The notes beneath the pieces were generated by a model. The model did not search any database. It was given only the letters and a program-made list of their open reading frames with translations, and had not been told where the DNA came from. Positions 1-7,246 of a stretch of DNA of 64,000 nucleotides are shown here, in pieces. This stretch comes from Bacillus sp. RO2. GTDB lineage: Bacteria; Bacillota; Bacilli; Bacillales; Bacillaceae_I. Made by a program: the position numbers and the translations under genes. Every line of letters begins with the position of its first letter. Position 1 is the first letter of the stretch. The stretch lies in assembly GCF_012911845.1 (NCBI RefSeq), contig NZ_JAAXCU010000030.1, positions 62,001 through 126,000 on the forward strand. The letters run 5' to 3'.

Positions 1-27
1 GAGCGGCGTTAAACTAATGACTAAAGT
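1..27 (+). repeat. 3' tail of a palindromic repeat element, cut by the window edge
   Basis: The first bases (GCGGCG, then AATGACTAAAGT) match the bases that follow the repeat copy at 58075-58204 (GCGGCG, then AATAACTAAAGT). This suggests a copy of the same element lies just outside the window, and that the element extends about 20 bp beyond its terminal inverted repeat. The match is short, so the call is tentative. Confidence 0.4.
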
Positions 28-98
28 TTTCTTTTTTATTGAGCCGGGCTGTTTTGTCCGGATATTCTTTATTTATCAAAAATGTATAATTTTTTTAC

Positions 99-127
99 TT
101 GTCACACTTTTCGTTGTTTGATAGAGT
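99..127 (+). promoter_or_regulatory. Probable sigma-A promoter of dapD
   Basis: TTGTCA at 99-104 and TAGAGT at 122-127 are separated by 17 bp, about 40 bp ahead of the dapD start. The match is moderate in both boxes. An AT-rich TATAAT-like stretch at 85-90 is an alternative -10 box. Confidence 0.45.
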
Positions 128-166
128 AAAGGGATAAAGACTTATTGTTTTAGGAGGAATTACATA

Positions 167-877
167 ATGAAAATGATGGACGCAAACGAGATTATTTCTT
201 TTATTCAAAACAGTACAAAATCCACACCTGTAAAGGTTTATGTGAAAGGTGATGTAGAAGGTATCAACTTTGGTGCTTCTTCAAAAACTTTCTTAAATGG
301 CAATAGCGGAGTCGTATTCGGCGAGTGGGCTGAAATTGAAGTGGCTCTTAAAGAAAACGAAGCAAAAATTGAAGACTATGTGGTAGAAAACGATCGACGC
401 AACTCTGCCATTCCTCTTCTTGATATGAAGGGTGTCAAAGCACGTATTGAGCCAGGAGCAATCATCCGTGACCAAGTGGAAATCGGAGACAATGCTGTTA
501 TCATGATGGGTGCTTCCATCAATATCGGTTCCGTAATTGGGGAAGGTACAATGATTGATATGAACGTAGTACTTGGTGGACGAGCAACAGTCGGGAAGAA
601 CTGCCACATTGGTGCGGGAACTGTTCTTGCTGGTGTGATTGAGCCACCATCTGCTAAGCCTGTTGTCATTGAAGACGATGTTGTAATTGGAGCAAATGCA
701 GTAGTATTAGAAGGTGTAACAGTAGGAAAAGGTGCAGTTGTAGCTGCGGGAGCCATTGTAATTGATGACGTGGCACCATATACAGTGGTTGCTGGAACAC
801 CTGCAAGAAAAATTAAAGATATTGATGAAAAAACGAAGTCTAAAACGGAAATTAAACAAGAACTTCGTCAGTTATAA
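167..877 (+). CDS. dapD: 2,3,4,5-tetrahydropyridine-2,6-dicarboxylate N-acetyltransferase
   Basis: Acetylates tetrahydrodipicolinate in the acetylase branch of the diaminopimelate/lysine pathway, in the cytosol (YkuQ/DapH type). The 236-aa protein has an N-terminal alpha-helical domain (about 1-85). From about 87 to 215 it has a left-handed beta-helix of hexapeptide repeats (isoleucine/valine/glycine-rich turns such as [13 protein letters not shown]). The ATG follows a strong TAGGAGGAA site with 9-nt spacing. The next gene is the deacetylase that removes the acetyl group two steps later, so the pair encodes the hallmark enzymes of this branch. Nothing is unusual in the protein. Confidence 0.95.
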   Translation: MKMMDANEIISFIQNSTKSTPVKVYVKGDVEGINFGASSKTFLNGNSGVVFGEWAEIEVALKENEAKIEDYVVENDRRNSAIPLLDMKGVKARIEPGAIIRDQVEIGDNAVIMMGASINIGSVIGEGTMIDMNVVLGGRATVGKNCHIGAGTVLAGVIEPPSAKPVVIEDDVVIGANAVVLEGVTVGKGAVVAAGAIVIDDVAPYTVVAGTPARKIKDIDEKTKSKTEIKQELRQL

Positions 878-890
878 TATAGAAGAAATG

Positions 891-925
891 AAAAAGGCGT
901 GGGTGCTTAACTCCACGTCTTTTTC
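891..925 (+). terminator. Intercistronic hairpin between dapD and ykuR
   Basis: AAAAAGGCGTGG and CCACGTCTTTTT form a stem with a 10-nt loop, followed by Ts. It looks like an intrinsic terminator or attenuator placed between two genes of one pathway; ykuR starts only 20 bp later. Confidence 0.7.
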
Positions 926-945
926 TTAGAAAGAGAGGAATCGTC

Positions 946-2076
946 GTGTCGAATCTAATCAATCCCTTTATACAAATAAGAAGAGACCTACATCAAATTC
1001 CAGAAAAGGGATTCCAAGAAACAAAAACACAAGGATATTTGCTTCATTATATACAAAACCTCCCACAGGGCCATATAGAAGTAAAAACATGGGAAACTGG
1101 AATATTTGTAAGAGTACAAGGAACTAATCCCTCTAAAACAATTGGTTACAGAGCGGACATTGATGGCTTGCCAATCGAAGAAGAAACAGATTTATCCTTT
1201 CCTTCTCTTCATGAGGGAATGATGCATGCATGCGGTCATGATATGCATATGAGTATTGCCCTTGGAATCCTGACTCATTTTTCTCAAAATCCTGCATCTG
1301 ATAACCTCCTGTTTATGTTTCAACCAGCAGAAGAGGGACCCGGTGGTGCTTTGCCAATGATACAATCGGAAATCTTCAAGGCTTGGAAACCGGATATGAT
1401 TGTAGCTCTCCATATCGCACCAGAATATCCAGTCGGTACTATTGCTACGAAGCAGGGACTTCTTTTTGCTAATACATCCGAACTTTTTGTTGACTTAAAG
1501 GGCAGGGGTGGACATGCAGCATATCCTCACCAAACAAACGACATGGTGGTTGCGGCGTGTTCACTTGTTACACAATTACAGACAGTCATTGCCCGGAATG
1601 TTGATCCACTCGACAGTGCGGTTATTACAGTTGGAAAAATAACTGGCGGAACGGTTCAAAACATCATTGCGGAGCGCGCCAGACTTGAAGGAACGATACG
1701 TACCCTGTCAGTTGAAAGTATGAAAAAAGTAAAAGAGCGGATTGAAGCTCTCGTTCACGGGGTCGAAGTGGGGTATAACTGCCAAACAACCATTGATTAC
1801 GGAAGCATGTACCATCAGGTGGACAATGATCCGGCTCTTACAGAAGAGTTTATGCAGTACGTATCGGAAAACACCAATGTTCGCGTCGTGGAATGCAAAG
1901 AGGCGATGACCGGAGAAGACTATGGATACATGATTGAGAACATCCCTGGGTTCATGTTCTGGTTAGGAGCAGAATCCCCATATGGCCTTCATCATTCAAA
2001 ATTGAATCCTAATGAAGATGCAATTGGTGTAGCTATTAGCACCATCATTTCATATTTCAATTTTAAAGGAAACTGA
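946..2076 (+). CDS. ykuR: N-acetyldiaminopimelate deacetylase (M20 peptidase family)
   Basis: Removes the acetyl group from N-acetyl-LL-diaminopimelate in the acetylase branch of lysine/cell-wall precursor synthesis. At 376 aa it is normal for M20D amidohydrolases. Metal-binding and catalytic motifs are visible: [12 protein letters not shown] (about 68-79), the HACGHD box near 95-100 and the EEGPGG motif near 128. A dimerisation domain lies in the middle ([10 protein letters not shown]) and an H-H-S element near the C-terminus. The start is GTG, preceded by AGAGAGGA. It lies directly downstream of dapD, separated by a hairpin. Confidence 0.93.
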   Translation: MSNLINPFIQIRRDLHQIPEKGFQETKTQGYLLHYIQNLPQGHIEVKTWETGIFVRVQGTNPSKTIGYRADIDGLPIEEETDLSFPSLHEGMMHACGHDMHMSIALGILTHFSQNPASDNLLFMFQPAEEGPGGALPMIQSEIFKAWKPDMIVALHIAPEYPVGTIATKQGLLFANTSELFVDLKGRGGHAAYPHQTNDMVVAACSLVTQLQTVIARNVDPLDSAVITVGKITGGTVQNIIAERARLEGTIRTLSVESMKKVKERIEALVHGVEVGYNCQTTIDYGSMYHQVDNDPALTEEFMQYVSENTNVRVVECKEAMTGEDYGYMIENIPGFMFWLGAESPYGLHHSKLNPNEDAIGVAISTIISYFNFKGN

Positions 2077-2145
2077 CATTTTATTTTCCTCATTGTATAA
2101 TTTGGCGTTTGCAAGCCAAATTAACAAAGAGGAGGTGGATTACAT

Positions 2146-2391
2146 ATGCCAAAAATCGGTGTAGAACAATCCTTAACAGATGTTCAACAAGCGTTGCAAC
2201 AAAAAGGATACGATGTTGTTCAATTAACGAATGAAAACGACGCAAAAGGTTGTGACTGCTGCGTTGTAACGGGAATCGACAATAATGTAATGGGTATCTC
2301 CAATAGTGTCACTGCTGGTTCTGTAATTGAAGCAAGCGGACTGACAGCTGATCAGATTTGCCAACAGGTGGAAAGCAGAATAAACCACTAA
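2146..2391 (+). CDS. ykuS: YkuS/UPF0180 family small protein
   Basis: An 81-aa protein of the UPF0180 family, whose role is not known. It begins [10 protein letters not shown] after an excellent GAGGAGGTG site. A CDCC cysteine cluster near residues 39-42 is visible and might bind a metal, but that is inference. It sits between ykuR and ykuT as in B. subtilis, and its stop codon lies inside the left arm of its own terminator. Confidence 0.85.
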   Translation: MPKIGVEQSLTDVQQALQQKGYDVVQLTNENDAKGCDCCVVTGIDNNVMGISNSVTAGSVIEASGLTADQICQQVESRINH

Positions 2392-2423
2392 AAAAGGAGC
2401 CGAGATGGCTCTTTTTTTAGTGG
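2385..2423 (+). terminator. Intrinsic terminator after ykuS
   Basis: CCACTAAAAAAGGAGCC pairs with GGCTCTTTTTTTAGTGG around a 5-nt loop. The T tract is inside the right arm, and the arms include the ykuS stop codon. Confidence 0.9.
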
Positions 2424-2552
2424 TGAGATGAGGTATGTGGCGACGGTCTAGTTAAGTGCCTACGGTGGATGTCTTGGAGTTTTAAGGGCTGAAAAGTGAA
2501 AAAAAGTTTATTTATGAAGGAAAATGACTTTATTTTCGTTGGGAAAATTTAG

Positions 2553-2763
2553 TTCGGACATTACCCAGCGGTCTTCGGACATTTAATGGGGGACGATTGA
2601 TGGGCTTCGGTCAATATTTCATTAGAGTTCGGTCAACTTTTACATATGGTTCGGTCAAACAGTTTTGAGGTTCGGTCATTTTTGGCAAAACTTTGGACAA
2701 ATTCGCAAAATCTTTGGTCAATTTTTGTTAAATCTTCGGTCAATTTCGCAATATCTTTGGACA
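2553..2763. repeat. Phased array of ten TTCGGTCA-like motifs, 21-22 bp period
   Basis: TTCGGACA, TTCGGTCA, TTTGGACA or TTTGGTCA occur at 2553, 2574, 2606, 2628, 2650, 2671, 2692, 2713, 2735 and 2756. Spacings are 21, 32, 22, 22, 21, 21, 21, 22 and 21 bp, i.e. two or three helical turns. The flanking spacer is AT-rich and unconserved. The array fills the gap between convergent ykuS and ykuT and has no credible coding content. The remainder of 2424-2904 shows nothing else recognisable apart from the ykuT terminator. Confidence 0.85.
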
Positions 2764-2859
2764 TATAGCATTACCACCCACACAAAAAGCAACCAAGCAA
2801 CCAAGCAACAGACCAGACACAAACGTATCACAAATCCACCCATCACATTTCAACATCAG

Positions 2860-2897
2860 AACAAAAAGAAAGTCCAGAGTATCCACTCTAGACTTCC
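2860..2897 (-). terminator. Intrinsic terminator of ykuT
   Basis: On the minus strand GAAGTCTAGAGT and ACTCTGGACTTTC form a stem around a 4-nt loop, followed by TTTTTGTT. It is just past the ykuT stop. Confidence 0.85.
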
Positions 2898-2904
2898 CAA
2901 AAAA

Positions 2905-3744
2905 CTATTCCTTCTTTTCAATATAAACTTGATGTGGAAACGGAATTTCAATGCCATTTGCATCAAGTGCCTCTTTAAGTGTCTTGCGTAATTTACGCTC
3001 GACTGCCCATTGTTGCATGTTTTCCGTTTTTGCGATGATTCGGATGACAACATCTGAAGCTCCTAGACCTTGCACACCCACTACATTAGGGCCCTCAATA
3101 ATTGTTTCATCTTCAGAAGCAACCTGTTCACATACACGCTGCAACACTTCGATTGCTTGATCAATATTATCATCATAGGAGATGCCGATATCAACAAGTG
3201 CTCTCATATTTCCGCGAGAATGGTTAGTCAAATTAGAAATCTCACGGTTTGGTACATAATGCAAAGAACCATCAAAATCCCTAATTTTTGTTGTGCGTAG
3301 ACCAACTTCTTCTACAATGCCTGAAAAACCAGCAGTTGTAACATAATCGTCTACATCCACTTGTTTTTCTAGTAAAAGGAAGAAGCCTGTTACAACGTCA
3401 CTGACAATTCCTTGCGCCCCAAAACCAATAGCAAGACCTACAACTCCTGCCCCTGCTAAAATAGCGGTTGTTTCCACGGCAAATACATTTTCAAGTACCA
3501 TTATGACAAGGAAAAAGATTAATGCATATGTAAAAATGTTAACTGTCAGCTTTTCCAGTGTTTTTGCCCTTCCAGGTGAAATACCCTGTTTTTCTGAAGC
3601 TCTAGCAAATGCACGTGTGATAATCTTTGTCCCAATTGATTTTACAATCGCATATACGATAAGGATAACAATTAGTTTCAAAACAAGAATTCCTAAAGCA
3701 GTTAATATTGCGTAGAAATCAATGTCAGATAAGTCAAATACCAT
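2905..3744 (-). CDS. ykuT: MscS-family mechanosensitive ion channel
   Basis: A 279-aa small-conductance mechanosensitive channel homologue that opens under membrane tension and protects against hypo-osmotic shock. Three membrane segments are apparent (about 12-35, 65-85 and 90-115). The last is the Gly/Ala-rich pore helix AILAGAGVVGLAIGFGAQG. A beta domain (FSGIVEEVGLRTTKIRDFDG) and the C-terminal alpha/beta domain follow. The ATG has a GAAGGGAG site 10 nt upstream. It is convergent with ykuS, with a phased repeat array between them. Confidence 0.92.
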   Translation of the reverse strand: MVFDLSDIDFYAILTALGILVLKLIVILIVYAIVKSIGTKIITRAFARASEKQGISPGRAKTLEKLTVNIFTYALIFFLVIMVLENVFAVETTAILAGAGVVGLAIGFGAQGIVSDVVTGFFLLLEKQVDVDDYVTTAGFSGIVEEVGLRTTKIRDFDGSLHYVPNREISNLTNHSRGNMRALVDIGISYDDNIDQAIEVLQRVCEQVASEDETIIEGPNVVGVQGLGASDVVIRIIAKTENMQQWAVERKLRKTLKEALDANGIEIPFPHQVYIEKKE

Positions 3745-3980
3745 TTGAATAATACTCCCTTCCTATTAATTATGTATGCCCTAATATCGCATTATAAAGT
3801 ATTCGTTTGTGAAAACCAAATGATTTACAGAAAACGAATGGCATAAGCTTATTATTTTGTTCTTATAGGAAAGAATGGTAGTATAAGATGTGTGAAAAAA
3901 TTCCCATTTATCAACACGGTTCATAAAGGGAATACCAACAAGGTGAATTTGGATCTCAATATTTACATCTAATTCCTTAT

Positions 3981-3995
3981 TTAAATTAATTATCA
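3981..3995. promoter_or_regulatory. Possible Fur/PerR-type operator upstream of ykuU
   Basis: A 7-1-7 arrangement (TTAAATT, A, ATTATCA) matches 11 of 14 positions of the Fur-box core TGATAAT-N-ATTATCA. It ends 7 bp before the ykuU -35 box. The right half is perfect and the left half is weak. The assignment is inference from the sequence alone. Confidence 0.3.
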
Positions 3996-4002
3996 TTTAA
4001 TA

Positions 4003-4031
4003 TTGACTAAAAATAAAGAGTGTTTTATAAT
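4003..4031 (+). promoter_or_regulatory. Strong sigma-A promoter of ykuU
   Basis: TTGACT at 4003-4008, an exact 17-bp spacer and TATAAT at 4026-4031. Transcription should start near 4038, leaving a leader of about 74 nt that contains the inverted repeat at 4054-4084. Confidence 0.8.
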
Positions 4032-4053
4032 AGTTGATGTTGATTAAATATCT

Positions 4054-4084
4054 AAATGAGAATCTTTTATTAATATTCTCATTT
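4054..4084 (+). promoter_or_regulatory. Perfect 10-bp inverted repeat in the ykuU leader
   Basis: AAATGAGAAT (4054-4063) and ATTCTCATTT (4075-4084) are exact reverse complements separated by 11 nt. They lie in the predicted 5' untranslated region, 27 nt before the ATG. It could be an mRNA-stabilising hairpin or a repressor operator; there is no T tract for termination. Confidence 0.6.
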
Positions 4085-4111
4085 GAAATTACAACTTGGA
4101 GGGATTTACAA

Positions 4112-4654
4112 ATGGCAGAACGCATGGTAGGTAAACAAGCTCCACGTTTTGAAATGGACGCTGTATTACCAAACAAAGAATTTGGAAAAGTAAGCTTAGA
4201 AGAGAACATGAAAAACGATAAGTGGACAGTACTTTTCTTCTACCCAATGGATTTCACGTTCGTTTGCCCGACTGAAATCACTGCAATGTCTGATCGTTAC
4301 GAAGAGTTCGAAGACTTAGATGCAGAAATCATTGGAGTATCCACTGATACTATCCACACTCACTTAGCATGGATCAACACAGATCGCAAAGATAACGGTC
4401 TTGGTGAATTAAGATATCCTTTAGCTGCTGACACAAACCACGTTGTATCTCGTGACTACGGCGTTCTTATTGAAGACGAAGGTATCGCGCTACGTGGATT
4501 ATACATCATCAGCCCAGAAGGCGAACTTCAATACCAAACAGTATTCCATAACAACATCGGCCGTGATGTAGAAGAAACATTACGTGTTCTTCAAGCATTA
4601 CAAACTGGTGGTCTTTGCCCAGCTAACTGGAAGCCTGGACAAGCTACATTATAA
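4112..4654 (+). CDS. ykuU: 2-Cys peroxiredoxin
   Basis: An AhpC/TSA-type thiol peroxidase that reduces peroxides in the cytosol. The 180-aa protein carries the peroxidatic cysteine C52 in FTFVCPTE and the resolving cysteine C169 in GGLCPANW, so it is a typical 2-Cys enzyme. The start at 4112 follows TTGGAGGGA. An in-frame upstream extension to 4034 has no ribosome site and overlaps the leader hairpin. YkuV, a thioredoxin-like protein, follows with a terminator between; this suggests partially independent expression of two redox partners. Confidence 0.94.
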   Translation: MAERMVGKQAPRFEMDAVLPNKEFGKVSLEENMKNDKWTVLFFYPMDFTFVCPTEITAMSDRYEEFEDLDAEIIGVSTDTIHTHLAWINTDRKDNGLGELRYPLAADTNHVVSRDYGVLIEDEGIALRGLYIISPEGELQYQTVFHNNIGRDVEETLRVLQALQTGGLCPANWKPGQATL

Positions 4655-4672
4655 TTTGATCCAACCTAGAAT

Positions 4673-4704
4673 AAGGTCTAACGGTTTTCGTTAGGCCTTT
4701 TCTT
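4673..4704 (+). terminator. Intrinsic terminator after ykuU
   Basis: AAGGTCTAACG and CGTTAGGCCTT pair around GTTTT, followed by TTCTTTG. Confidence 0.88.
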
Positions 4705-4739
4705 TGCACTACATAGTAATCTAATAGGAGGTTTTTAGT

Positions 4740-5189
4740 ATGAAATTACGATCCCCGATGCCTGAGTTGACAGGTGCGACGGAATGGTTGAACGGTCAAG
4801 TAACAAAAGAAGAGCTAATTGGTGAAAAGCCAACGCTTATCCATTTCTGGTCTGTTAGCTGCCATTTATGTAAAGAAGCAATGCCGCAAGTAAATGAGTT
4901 TCGCGATAACTACAAGGATAAGCTAAATGTAATTGCTGTACACATGCCACGCTCTGAGGACGACTTGAACTTAGATTCCATTAAAAAGACGGCAAGCGAG
5001 CATGATATTACGCAGCCGATTTTCGTGGACAGTGAACATAAATTGACGGATGCCTTTGAAAATCAATATGTTCCTGCTTATTATGTATTTGATGCAGAAG
5101 GCAATCTTCGTCATTTCCAAGCTGGAGGCAGCGGAATGAAGATGTTAGAAAAACGGGTAAACCGCGTTTTAGGTGAAATGGAAAAATAG
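4740..5189 (+). CDS. ykuV: Thiol-disulfide oxidoreductase YkuV (thioredoxin fold)
   Basis: A 149-aa cytosolic thioredoxin-like protein with the active site C41-H-L-C44 (WSVSCHLCKEA). A cis-proline motif (YVPAYYVFD) lies in the second half. No signal peptide is visible, unlike ResA-type relatives. The ATG follows TAGGAGGTTTTTAGT. It is adjacent to the peroxiredoxin YkuU, which it may recycle; that link is inference from the neighbourhood. Confidence 0.92.
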   Translation: MKLRSPMPELTGATEWLNGQVTKEELIGEKPTLIHFWSVSCHLCKEAMPQVNEFRDNYKDKLNVIAVHMPRSEDDLNLDSIKKTASEHDITQPIFVDSEHKLTDAFENQYVPAYYVFDAEGNLRHFQAGGSGMKMLEKRVNRVLGEMEK

Positions 5190-5200
5190 GATATTGATAC

Positions 5201-5235
5201 AAAAAGGATTACCATCATTGGTGGTCCTTTTTTTG
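5201..5235 (+). terminator. Intrinsic terminator after ykuV
   Basis: AAAAAGGATTACCA and TGGTGGTCCTTTTTTT form the stem, with two G-T pairs, followed by Ts. The remaining 240 bp up to the ABC exporter are AT-rich and show no clear feature besides a probable promoter zone. Confidence 0.85.
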
Positions 5236-5475
5236 TACAAAAATTCTACTCGAGGCTCCTCTTTCATATACTCTAAAGTTGTTCATTTTTCTCCGACTAA
5301 AGATGTAGAAAACATCCGTCTTCATGACTCTTACCATGTCTTAAGTAACCTAATAAAATAATAGTATAAATAATTTAAATTTTTCCAAAAAAGACTGGAT
5401 AAATATTTCGAAACTCGATATATTAGATACTATCTTATATTTTCCAGCATGAGTTAACAAAGGGAGGGAATACAT

Positions 5476-7230
5476 GTGGAGACTTTTAAGAAGCTTAAAG
5501 AGTTTTATTGGCCTTATCGCAAAAATTTCTATATTTCATTGATATTTTTGCTTTTAGTAACGGTCATCACTGTCATTTATCCTGTGATCTTACAGGTTAC
5601 CATTGATGAAGTTATTGAAAAACAACAATTCGAATACGTACCATATATTGCACTGGGATTCATTGGACTCATGGCCTTAAAGGGGTTATTTACGTATTTC
5701 AATCAATTTTTAGGCGACCTATTTGGAATACGTTCCGTGTATCGCTTAAGAAATGAGCTGTATGAAAAACTGCAATTCTTACCGTTTCGTTATTATGATA
5801 ATGCCAAGACAGGAGACTTAATGTCCAGGCTGACAGCGGATGTTGAGGGATTCAGGTTTTTCCTATCATTTGGTTTTGCCGAATTGATTAGGTTTGTCCT
5901 GCTAGTAACTATAAGTTTAGGTTTGATGTTTTATTACTCGGTGGCCTTAACTTTTGTCACGCTGTTGGCTATGCCTTTTCTCGCGTTTGTCACGTATCGC
6001 TTTGATAAAAGAGTTCACCCGGCATTCCGTGGAATTCGTAAATCATTCGGAAAATTGAATACGAATGTACAAGAGAATATCAGCGGTATCAACACGGTAA
6101 AATCTTTATCACGTGAAGATTATCAAATCAATAAGTTTAATAATTCCAATGTAGACTACAAAGAAAAATATATTACCACTTCTAATGTATGGGCTAAGTT
6201 TTTCCCGCTGATGGAGTTCATCGGGAATGCCTGTGTGGTAGGTCTTCTTGGATTCGGAGGTTATTTAGTAATTACAGGCCAATTATCAGAAGGAAAACTA
6301 GTGGCATTCTTCAGCTTGGTTTGGTACATTGTCTGGCCGATTGCCAACTTAGGCTTTGTAATCAATCAGTTTTCACAAGCAAAGGCTTCCGGGGAGCGAT
6401 TATTGGAGATTTTAGAAGCAGAAGAAGATATCCAAGATGCACCGGATGCAAAAGATGCACCAAATCTAAATGGGCATGTGACGTTTGAAGATGTCACCTT
6501 CCGTTATCCAAACGAAGATAAAACGGCGCTTGAAAATGTATCCTTTGATGCGCTTCCTGGTAAGCAGATTGGGTTGATCGGTGCGACAGGTTCAGGAAAA
6601 ACAAGTATCACTCAACTTATCACAAGGTTCTATGAGCCGCAGTCTGGCCGTATTTTAATTGATGGAGAAGAAGTCAATAAATACTCGTTGTATTCACTGA
6701 GAAATCAAATTGGATTTGTGTTGCAGGAGTCCTTTTTATTTTCTTCCACTATTAAGTCAAATATCGCTTACGGCCGACCGAATGCTTCCATGGAAGAAAT
6801 CGTTCGCGCAGCAAAGATGGCACAGGCGCATGATTTTATCATGGAACTTCCTGACGGCTACGACACAATGCTTGGAGAGCGTGGAATGGGACTTTCTGGC
6901 GGTCAGAAACAACGTATCGCCATCGCTCGTGCATTGATTCTAGATCCTAGTATTTTAGTGTTGGATGACGCAACAAGTGCAGTGGATATGCAGACAGAGT
7001 TTAATATACAAAGAGAATTAAAGGCTGCATTGGCAGGCAGAACAACTTTTATCATCGCACACCGTATTTCCTCACTAAAACACGCCGATGAGATTCTCGT
7101 GTTAGAAGAAGGAAAAGTAGTGGAGCGCGGTACACATGACGAGCTTGTCCAAAAGAATGGGGCATATCGAAGAATATATGATATCCAGTACAAGGACCAA
7201 AAAACGGTTTTGGAAGCTCAGACTAACTGA
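5476..7230 (+). CDS. ABC exporter half-transporter with non-canonical catalytic residue
   Basis: A 584-aa fused permease/ATPase of the multidrug or lipid exporter class (YfiB/YknU/BmrC-like). Six membrane segments occupy about 15-310 and the nucleotide-binding domain about 335-575. Walker A is GATGSGKT near 368, the signature is canonical LSGGQ near 472, and Walker B reads ILVLDD. The usual catalytic glutamate after the Walker B aspartate is therefore an aspartate. The start is GTG after AAAGGGAGGG. The next gene, 16 bp away, has the complementary pattern, so the two almost certainly form a heterodimer. The substrate cannot be deduced. Confidence 0.9.
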   Translation: METFKKLKEFYWPYRKNFYISLIFLLLVTVITVIYPVILQVTIDEVIEKQQFEYVPYIALGFIGLMALKGLFTYFNQFLGDLFGIRSVYRLRNELYEKLQFLPFRYYDNAKTGDLMSRLTADVEGFRFFLSFGFAELIRFVLLVTISLGLMFYYSVALTFVTLLAMPFLAFVTYRFDKRVHPAFRGIRKSFGKLNTNVQENISGINTVKSLSREDYQINKFNNSNVDYKEKYITTSNVWAKFFPLMEFIGNACVVGLLGFGGYLVITGQLSEGKLVAFFSLVWYIVWPIANLGFVINQFSQAKASGERLLEILEAEEDIQDAPDAKDAPNLNGHVTFEDVTFRYPNEDKTALENVSFDALPGKQIGLIGATGSGKTSITQLITRFYEPQSGRILIDGEEVNKYSLYSLRNQIGFVLQESFLFSSTIKSNIAYGRPNASMEEIVRAAKMAQAHDFIMELPDGYDTMLGERGMGLSGGQKQRIAIARALILDPSILVLDDATSAVDMQTEFNIQRELKAALAGRTTFIIAHRISSLKHADEILVLEEGKVVERGTHDELVQKNGAYRRIYDIQYKDQKTVLEAQTN

Positions 7231-7246
7231 AGGCAGGTGAAACAGA

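Noticed and set aside
1-166. Lysine riboswitch ahead of dapD
   Set aside because: The visible leader is too short and lacks L-box motifs; a promoter about 40 bp before the start explains expression.
2665-2991. Plus-strand open frame across the TTCGGTCA array and the ykuT end
   Set aside because: Its product is a read-through of the phased repeats and antisense ykuT; no ribosome site.
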